Below, one piece after another: positions 59,264 through 64,000 of a stretch of DNA of 64,000 nt (its first letter is position 1; each line of letters begins with the position of its first letter). The notes beneath the pieces were generated by a model, which saw nothing but the letters and a program-made list of their open reading frames with translations, searched no databases and was not told where the DNA came from. The DNA is taken from the NCBI GenBank assembly GCA_030426805.1, contig JAUHXU010000001.1, forward strand, positions 1,452,861-1,516,860, in the 5' to 3' direction. The translations under genes were made by a program, and so were the position numbers. Source of the DNA: a bacterium. Lineage in GTDB: Bacteria; Planctomycetota; JAFGQW01.

Positions 59264-60085
59264 CTACTTGTCCGGCGACTCGCCCTCGTCGGCAGCGCCC
59301 CCATCGGAGGTGCCGGGGTCGCTCTCGCCCTCGGCGGCCTTCTTCAGCGCCTGCTTGATCACCGCGGCGACCTCCGCGGCGGCGAGGATCACCTGACGGC
59401 GGCGCGGGTTCTGTGCGACGCTCGCCTCGATCGTGCCGAAGCAGCCGACCACAGCGCCGTCGAGACCGAACACCGGCAATCCGGCGACACCGTTGCCGGC
59501 GACGAGCAGCCCGCGGCGCGGCTTCTTCACCTCGCCGACGACGCGGAGGAGCCGGAAGTGGGTCGCGTAGTCGAACCCCTTCGCGAGCCGCGACACCTGC
59601 ACGACCTCGTCGCCGACGCGCGCCCGACCGGCGCCGTTGAAGTCCACGGCCGACGGACCGCCCTCGGCGTCCCACTCCTTGATCTGGATGAACGCGAGGC
59701 CGCGCTTCGTGTCCTTGACCGCGACGAACGCGTCGCGCTCTTTCTCCTCGTTGCCGACGATCACCTTCACGTCGACCGGCGTGACCTCGACCTTCACCCG
59801 CCGGCCGCGGGGGCCGCGCGCGTTGACCGTCGGCTCGATCGTGCCGATGCCGGTCATCACGAGCCCGCTGCCGTCGACGAGGACGCCGCGTGCGGTCAAG
59901 CGGTTCTCTCGCTTGGTCGTGCCGAACTCGAGTTCGTGCACCATCCGGATCGTGACGATCGCCGGGGCGCGCTTCTCGAGCACGGCGCGCGCGGCGGCAC
60001 CGGCGTCTTGCGCGGCACTCGTCGACGCGGCGAGTGCGACGACCATCGCGGCCGCACCCGAACGGAAAGCACTGCGAATACACAT
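59264..60085 (-). CDS. Secreted trypsin-like pseudoprotease (HtrA-related)
   Basis: A 273-aa exported protein with a signal peptide (SAFRSGAAAMVVALAASTSAAQ, reported in part) and an S1-like beta-barrel domain, but without the catalytic triad. The histidine strand reads GLVMTGIGTIEP where active HtrA has LTNYHV. The aspartate strand reads KRGLAFIQI where active members have DLAVL. The serine loop reads GNGVAGLPVFG in place of GNSGGPL. The fold landmarks and spacing are kept, so this is a degenerate homologue and not a truncated gene. It ends with a Gly/Asp/Glu-rich tail. It lies 14 bp after an intact HtrA gene and just before the TPR kinase, which suggests a sensing or chaperoning partner. AAGGAG lies nine bases before the ATG. 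A T7 tract follows its stop. Confidence 0.72.
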   Translation of the reverse strand: MCIRSAFRSGAAAMVVALAASTSAAQDAGAAARAVLEKRAPAIVTIRMVHELEFGTTKRENRLTARGVLVDGSGLVMTGIGTIEPTVNARGPRGRRVKVEVTPVDVKVIVGNEEKERDAFVAVKDTKRGLAFIQIKEWDAEGGPSAVDFNGAGRARVGDEVVQVSRLAKGFDYATHFRLLRVVGEVKKPRRGLLVAGNGVAGLPVFGLDGAVVGCFGTIEASVAQNPRRRQVILAAAEVAAVIKQALKKAAEGESDPGTSDGGAADEGESPDK

Positions 60086-60099
60086 GGGATCCAACTCCT

Positions 60100-62142
60100 T
60101 CAGCGGCGCTCGCCGCGTTGCCATTCTGGCTCGATGAACACGAAGCGCGTCTCGGCGCCGCCGACGACGAACAGCTTGACGACCGCGGGACGCGCGTCCT
60201 CGACCGCCTTCATCGCCTTGCGGAACGCCGCGACGTTCGGGACCGCCTGGTCGCCGACCGCCATCAACACGTCGCCGGGCGCGAGGTTCGCGATCGACGC
60301 CCACCCTCCCGAGGCCACCTCGGTGACGAGGACGCCCCGCTGCTCGGGACGCAGGTCCTTGCGGATCCGATCCATGAACGTGCAGTCGCGGACCTCGAAT
60401 TCGAACGCCTCGCTCTTCGCGGTCTTCGCGTCGCTCGCCGACGCGGGCGACTCCTCGAGTTCGACCTCGATCGCGAGCGTCTCGGCCCCTCGGAGCACGC
60501 CGAGCGTCGCGTTCATCCCGATCGTCAGGTTCTCGATGCGGTTGCGAAGCTCCCGCGCGTCCTGCGGTCGCGATGCGTCCAGCGCCTCCTCGTCGAGCGA
60601 CGTCAGGATGTCGCCGGCGCGAAGCCCGGCTGCGTGGGCGCGCGTTCCCGGGTAGACCTCGGTGATCCGAAAGCCCTTCACGTCACTGAGGCCGAGCGCC
60701 TTCGCCACCTTCGGCGTCACGACCTGCGTGCGCACGCCGAGCCACGGCTTCGGCAACTCGCCGCCCGGCTTGCGACGCGGCGTTCGCTTCGTGTCGACGA
60801 GCGTGACGACGCGCGCACGATCGCGCCGGAACGTCACCGGAATCTCGTCGTCTTCGATCCCGTCGAGCGCGGCCCGGAATGCGCGGATGTCGGGCGTCGG
60901 GCGTCCCCCGATCGCGAGGATCACGTCGCCCGCGCGCATCCGCGGACGCGCCTCTTCGAGCGGCTCGCCGGCGCGGATCCCGGTCACGACGACGCCGTCG
61001 GTGTTCGGGTAGCGCCGCGCGCGCATCATCGGTGGCGTGATGTTCTGGATCGTCGCGCCGAGTTCGGACAGCTCGACCTGTTCGCCGACGTAGGCGGCCA
61101 TCCGACCGACCGCGAGCGAGAGCGTCTTCGACTCGCCGCCGCGCTCGACGATCGCCTCGACTCGCTCGCCGACGGCGAGATTCGCGATGCGGTCGTAGAG
61201 CGTCGGGATCTGCTCGAGGAAGCGGCACGTCGCCGGTTTGCCCCCGAGCGACAGCAGTACGTCGCCCGGCTCGACGCCGCCTTCGGCCGCCGGCGATCCC
61301 GCCGCGACCGACGCGACGAGCACGCCGGTCGCACGACCGAGCGGCTCGACCGGTTGGAGCGCGAGCCCGAGCCAGCCGCGCCGCACTTCGCCGTGGGCGA
61401 GGATCTGATCGACCACCCGCCGGACGAGCTTCGACGGCGCGGCGAATCCGTAGCCCGATCCGGCGCGCGTGTTCACGCCGATGATCTCGCCGGCGAGGTT
61501 GACGAGCGGGCCGCCCGAGTTGCCGGGGAGGATCAGCGCGTCGTGTTGGATCCACACCGTGAACATGCCGGTCCTGTTGCCGCCGCCGAAGTCGAACTCC
61601 TCGATCCGACCGTCGCGGGTGAACACGCGGCGGGGATTCGACACGATCCCGAGCGTCATCGACGACGAGAGCGACAGCGGGTTGCCGACCGCGATCACGG
61701 GGTCGCCGACGCGGACCCGGTCGGAGTCGCCCATCGTCGCGTGGACGAGCGGCGCGCCGCTGCGCTCGCGCTCGGCGAGGCGCAGCTTCAGCACGCTCAG
61801 GTCGGTCGCCGGGTCCTCGCCGACGAGATCGGCCGCGATCCGTTCGCCGGTCGTCAGCGTGCAGATCAACCGCGTCGCGTCGCGGGCGACGTGGTAGTTC
61901 GTCAGCACGTGCCCTTCGGCACTGATCACCGTGCCGCTGCCGGCACTGCGGCGACGGACGACTCGGCCACCGGCGTAGGCGCGCGAGACGACGCTGATGT
62001 TGACGAGCGCCGGGTAGATCCGGCTCCGGGCGGTCTCGATGCCGCCGGACGGCGCGACCGGGTGTTCCTGCGCGGGCGACGCGACCGCGAGCGAAATCGT
62101 GAGCGCACAGGCGAGCGTCGACGCACACCACGCGTGGATCAA
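60100..62142 (-). CDS. HtrA/DegP-like serine protease with about four PDZ domains
   Basis: A 680-aa exported protease. The signal peptide (LACALTISLAVASPAQ) is followed by an S1C trypsin-like domain (about 35-250) with an intact triad: His in HVLTNYHVARD, Asp in PATDLSVLKL, Ser in LPGNSGGPLVN. Four PDZ-like domains follow at about 255-345, 360-450, 465-570 and 590-670, judged from repeated G-x-x-V..GSPA/GEP, GDVLLSLGG, GDVILAIGG, GDILTSL and GDVLMAVGD motifs. Usual HtrA proteins have one or two PDZ domains. It should degrade or refold damaged envelope proteins. The start is TTG at 62142 with AGGAGG six bases before it. It leads the pseudoprotease-kinase genes and diverges from the ArsR gene. 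Confidence 0.92.
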   Translation of the reverse strand: MIHAWCASTLACALTISLAVASPAQEHPVAPSGGIETARSRIYPALVNISVVSRAYAGGRVVRRRSAGSGTVISAEGHVLTNYHVARDATRLICTLTTGERIAADLVGEDPATDLSVLKLRLAERERSGAPLVHATMGDSDRVRVGDPVIAVGNPLSLSSSMTLGIVSNPRRVFTRDGRIEEFDFGGGNRTGMFTVWIQHDALILPGNSGGPLVNLAGEIIGVNTRAGSGYGFAAPSKLVRRVVDQILAHGEVRRGWLGLALQPVEPLGRATGVLVASVAAGSPAAEGGVEPGDVLLSLGGKPATCRFLEQIPTLYDRIANLAVGERVEAIVERGGESKTLSLAVGRMAAYVGEQVELSELGATIQNITPPMMRARRYPNTDGVVVTGIRAGEPLEEARPRMRAGDVILAIGGRPTPDIRAFRAALDGIEDDEIPVTFRRDRARVVTLVDTKRTPRRKPGGELPKPWLGVRTQVVTPKVAKALGLSDVKGFRITEVYPGTRAHAAGLRAGDILTSLDEEALDASRPQDARELRNRIENLTIGMNATLGVLRGAETLAIEVELEESPASASDAKTAKSEAFEFEVRDCTFMDRIRKDLRPEQRGVLVTEVASGGWASIANLAPGDVLMAVGDQAVPNVAAFRKAMKAVEDARPAVVKLFVVGGAETRFVFIEPEWQRGERR

Positions 62143-62248
62143 GGCGACCTCCTCTTCTCACCCGAGAACCGGGTATCCCGACGAGCGTCGCCGAAGGCGG
62201 GTCACGCGTCAATGGAGCCGGTCCCCCGCAGCCGCACGGAAACGGCCC

Positions 62249-62276
62249 TTGACTTCATTTTAGAGATACCTAAAAT
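62249..62276 (+). promoter_or_regulatory. Promoter with embedded ArsR operator
   Basis: TTGACT (62249-62254), a 16-bp spacer and TAAAAT (62271-62276) form a strong sigma-70-type promoter in an A/T island. Overlapping it, ATTTTAG (62257-62263) and CTAAAAT (62270-62276) are a perfect 7-bp inverted repeat with a 6-nt spacer, so a bound dimer would block RNA polymerase. Transcription should start near 62283, at the ATG at 62284, giving a leaderless or nearly leaderless mRNA. Confidence 0.8.
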
Positions 62277-62283
62277 GACAATC

Positions 62284-62607
62284 ATGAACGACGCCCTCGC
62301 CGCCCTCGCGATCCCCCGACGCCAGGAGATCCTCCGGATCGTCTGGGATCGCGAGGTCGCGGCCGGTGAGATCGCCGCGCACTTCGACGTCTCGTTCTCG
62401 GCGATCTCGCAGCACCTGAAGGCGCTGCGCGATGCCGGCGTCGTCGTCGTGCGACGCGACGGGAAGCGGCGGCTCTACCGGGTCGACCGCGCAGCGCTCG
62501 GCACCCTCGCCGGCGCACTCGAACAGATGTGGGCGACGCAACTCGCCCAGCTCAAGGACCTCGCCGAAGCCGAGGAACGCAGGAGGACCGACGATGCCGG
62601 ATCGTGA
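62284..62607 (+). CDS. ArsR-family winged-helix repressor
   Basis: A 107-aa dimeric DNA-binding protein. The winged helix is complete: IPRRQEILRIVW, the turn EVAAGEIAAHFDVSFSAISQHLKALRDAG (reported in part) with recognition helix SFSAISQHLKAL, and the wing VVVVRRDGKRRLYRVD. No cysteine or histidine metal site is seen, so it belongs with the SdpR-like members that pair with SRPBCC genes rather than metal sensors. The start is set at ATG 62284: the alternative ATG (62275) lies inside the promoter's -10 element. The palindrome in that promoter is the probable autoregulatory operator. It overlaps the next gene by 14 bp. Confidence 0.92.
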   Translation: MNDALAALAIPRRQEILRIVWDREVAAGEIAAHFDVSFSAISQHLKALRDAGVVVVRRDGKRRLYRVDRAALGTLAGALEQMWATQLAQLKDLAEAEERRRTDDAGS

Positions 62608-63379
62608 ACCGGCGGTCGAGTTGCGCGTGACGATCCACGCGCGGCCGTCGACCGTGTTCCGCTTTCTCTCCGACCCCGAGCGTTTCGCACGCTGGTGGGC
62701 TGTGCCCGGCGGCGGCGACGCGACGATCGAGCCGCGCCCCGGCGGCGCGGTGCGCATCCAGTACGAGAACGGCCACGTGATGAGCGGCGAGGTCGTCGCG
62801 CTCGAACCCGACCGCCGTTTCGTGATGCTCTGGGGCTACGAGGAAGAGACGAAGGCGATCCCCCCGTCGTCGACACGCGTCGAGATCGACCTCGAACCGG
62901 TCGACGCCGGCACCGAGGTGACGCTGCGCCACAGCGGCCTGCCCGACGAGCCGAACCGCACCGGCCACGAAGCGGGCTGGCGTTACTACCTGTCGACGAT
63001 GGCGTCGGAGTGCGCGCGCGACCAGCTCGGCGACCGGGCGGAGACCGCCATCGACGACTGGTTTTCCGCGTGGAACGCCGACGACGACGCACGTCGCGCG
63101 ATCCTCGAACGCTGCTGCACGCCCGACGCTCGACTGACCGACGCCTTCGCGAGCGTCGACGGCGTCGGCACGATCGACGCCCACATCGCGAACGCCCGCC
63201 GCCACATGCCGCCCCACCGCGTCGCCCGCGCCGGCGACGTCGCCCTGTGCCACGAGCACGCGCGCGCCCGCTGGGCGGCGACGCTCGACGACGGCAAGCG
63301 CCTGATGGGCGGCGACACCGTCTTTCGCTTCACGCTCGACGGGCGAATCGAACGCGTAATCGGCTTCAGCGTCGACTGA
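62594..63379 (+). CDS. SRPBCC (AHSA1-like) protein fused to a SnoaL/NTF2-like domain
   Basis: A 261-aa soluble two-domain protein. Residues ~1-145 form an AHSA1/SRPBCC hydrophobic-pocket domain: VTIHARPSTVFRFLSDPERFARWW, then GEVVALEPDRRFVMLWGYEEE and TEVTLRHSGLPDE (first reported in part). Residues ~152-261 form an NTF2/SnoaL-like cone (TAIDDWFSAWNADDDARRAIL, reported in part; DGVGTIDAHIANARRHMP; GGDTVFRFTLDGRIERVIGF). ArsR-AHSA1 gene pairs are widespread, the SRPBCC protein often binding the ligand that releases the repressor or acting on it; the substrate is unknown. AGGAGG lies eight bases before the ATG, within the end of the ArsR gene. The fusion with a SnoaL-like domain is less usual. 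Confidence 0.87.
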   Translation: MPDREPAVELRVTIHARPSTVFRFLSDPERFARWWAVPGGGDATIEPRPGGAVRIQYENGHVMSGEVVALEPDRRFVMLWGYEEETKAIPPSSTRVEIDLEPVDAGTEVTLRHSGLPDEPNRTGHEAGWRYYLSTMASECARDQLGDRAETAIDDWFSAWNADDDARRAILERCCTPDARLTDAFASVDGVGTIDAHIANARRHMPPHRVARAGDVALCHEHARARWAATLDDGKRLMGGDTVFRFTLDGRIERVIGFSVD

Positions 63380-63380
63380 G

Positions 63381-64000
63381 CTACGGGCAGATCCGCGTCG
63401 CGATCGCACTCGACAAGCCGCCGGTCGTCCCGTCGAACACGAACGCCTGCACGTAGACGCTCGCACCGACGAGCACCTGCGCGTTCGGCACCGCGATCGG
63501 CACGATCGCCGCGCCGGCCGCGTCGGTCGACATCGGCAACAGTGCGGCGGCGGCCGGATTGACCAGCAGGGGCCCGAGCCCGAGGATGTCGGCCGCGAAC
63601 GGCGCACCGGCGAGCGCGAACACGCCCGCGGTCGACGCCGGCGCCTGCGACACCTGGAACGACACCGTCTGCCCGAGCGACGGCGTGCCGACCGCGGCGA
63701 GCGCTACGCGTGCCGCCATCGGGTCGGCACCACCGTACGCGAGGTGCCCGCACGGCTCCGCGCGGTTCGGTTGCGATGGCGTCGGTGTCGGGAACGTCAC
63801 GAGGAAGCCACCGTGCCCGTCGAGCCTGCCGCTGGACACGTCACCCTGTTGCGTGCCGAACCCGATCCAGTCGAGGTTCGTCGTGCCGTCGGTCGCGAAC
63901 AGCGCGACCTCCTCGCCGCCGGCCGCGAGTTTGAAGTTCGCGTGCATCGGCCCTTGGTTGCCGTCCTCGTCGCACCAGACGAGCAGGGTCTGGCCGGGCT
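63381..64000 (-). CDS. C-terminal part of a secreted LTD-domain protein (gene continues past the window)
   Basis: About 206 codons of the 3' end are present; the 5' end lies to the right of the window. The visible part begins inside a lamin-tail domain (PGQTLLVWCDEDG, MHANFKLAAGGEEVALFATDG, then LDWIGFGTQQGDVSSGRLDG) and runs into the C-terminal module shared with the CotH and LTD proteins at 14.7-20.5 kb. That module opens with EPCGHLAYGGADP and ends IATRICP. The sequence is closest in layout to the CotH paralogue ends, so the full gene may be another CotH or another stand-alone LTD protein. It is convergent with the SRPBCC gene, with stops 1 bp apart. Confidence 0.85.
   Translation of the reverse strand, partial: PGQTLLVWCDEDGNQGPMHANFKLAAGGEEVALFATDGTTNLDWIGFGTQQGDVSSGRLDGHGGFLVTFPTPTPSQPNRAEPCGHLAYGGADPMAARVALAAVGTPSLGQTVSFQVSQAPASTAGVFALAGAPFAADILGLGPLLVNPAAAALLPMSTDAAGAAIVPIAVPNAQVLVGASVYVQAFVFDGTTGGLSSAIATRICP

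Noticed and set aside
59248..59290. T7 tract after the pseudoprotease gene as a terminator
   Set aside because: Only a weak, widely spaced stem (GCGCT/AGCGC) precedes it and the kinase gene follows in the same direction. It is not convincing enough to list.
1..64000. CRISPR arrays, tRNA or rRNA genes, prophage
   Set aside because: No regularly spaced short repeats, no cloverleaf with a T-loop motif outside coding sequence, and no phage structural genes were seen by reading both strands.

Overview
The window is a 64 kb chromosomal piece of a very GC-rich bacterium. The gene content points to a marine-type Planctomycetota. It has paralogous CotH-kinase/lamin-tail secreted proteins, giant Ser/Thr kinases with TPR arrays, ECF sigma factors beside kinase and anti-sigma genes, HtrA proteins, and a shared C-terminal domain on exported proteins. 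GTG and TTG starts and 4-bp ATGA/GTGA stop-start overlaps are common. I see no rRNA, tRNA, CRISPR array or prophage. The taxonomic call is inference from gene families.

Layout. 1-9.6 kb (minus): an ECF sigma factor with the start of its partner; a REP-associated transposase (RAYT) gene and a degenerate alpha/beta-hydrolase, bracketed by an inverted pair of ~100-bp palindromic repeats; a guanidinoacetate-methyltransferase-like enzyme; and a P1B metal ATPase with three HflK/HflC-type SPFH proteins. 9.7-20.5 kb (plus): a pterin dehydratase, a GT-C glycosyltransferase, then VTC, DUF4956, CotH, LTD and CotH genes. 20.5-24.8 kb: a FNT transporter, a PRC-barrel protein and an unknown membrane protein behind a textbook sigma-54 promoter, facing a divergent sigma-54 activator with a pseudo-receiver. 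24.7-29.2 kb (minus): a D-Ala-D-Ala-ligase/M20 fusion, a gamma-glutamyltransferase and an N-formylglutamate-amidohydrolase-like protein.

29.3-40.8 kb is the most unusual region. A GT4 glycosyltransferase stands divergent to a tightly coupled 12-gene operon: sugar-phosphate cyclase, cupin, sugar-1-P nucleotidylyltransferase, ROK kinase, DegT aminotransferase, GH4-type NAD enzyme, radical SAM/SPASM, sugar isomerase, three proteins wholly or partly unrecognised, and a Nudix hydrolase. Together they look like a route to a nucleotide-activated (amino)cyclitol or unusual sugar. The product is unknown.

41-51 kb holds a Uma2-like protein, a 1557-aa DUF4011-helicase-Vsr-type protein (possible defence), secreted proteins, a BIME-like palindrome, and a second RAYT flanked by 123-bp direct REP repeats. 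51-62 kb (minus) is an envelope-signalling block: HtrA protease, HtrA-like pseudoprotease, TPR Ser/Thr kinase, second Ser/Thr kinase ending in an intrinsic terminator, secreted protein and ECF sigma factor. 62.2-63.4 kb is a probably leaderless, self-repressed ArsR regulator with an SRPBCC/SnoaL protein. The window ends inside another LTD secreted protein.
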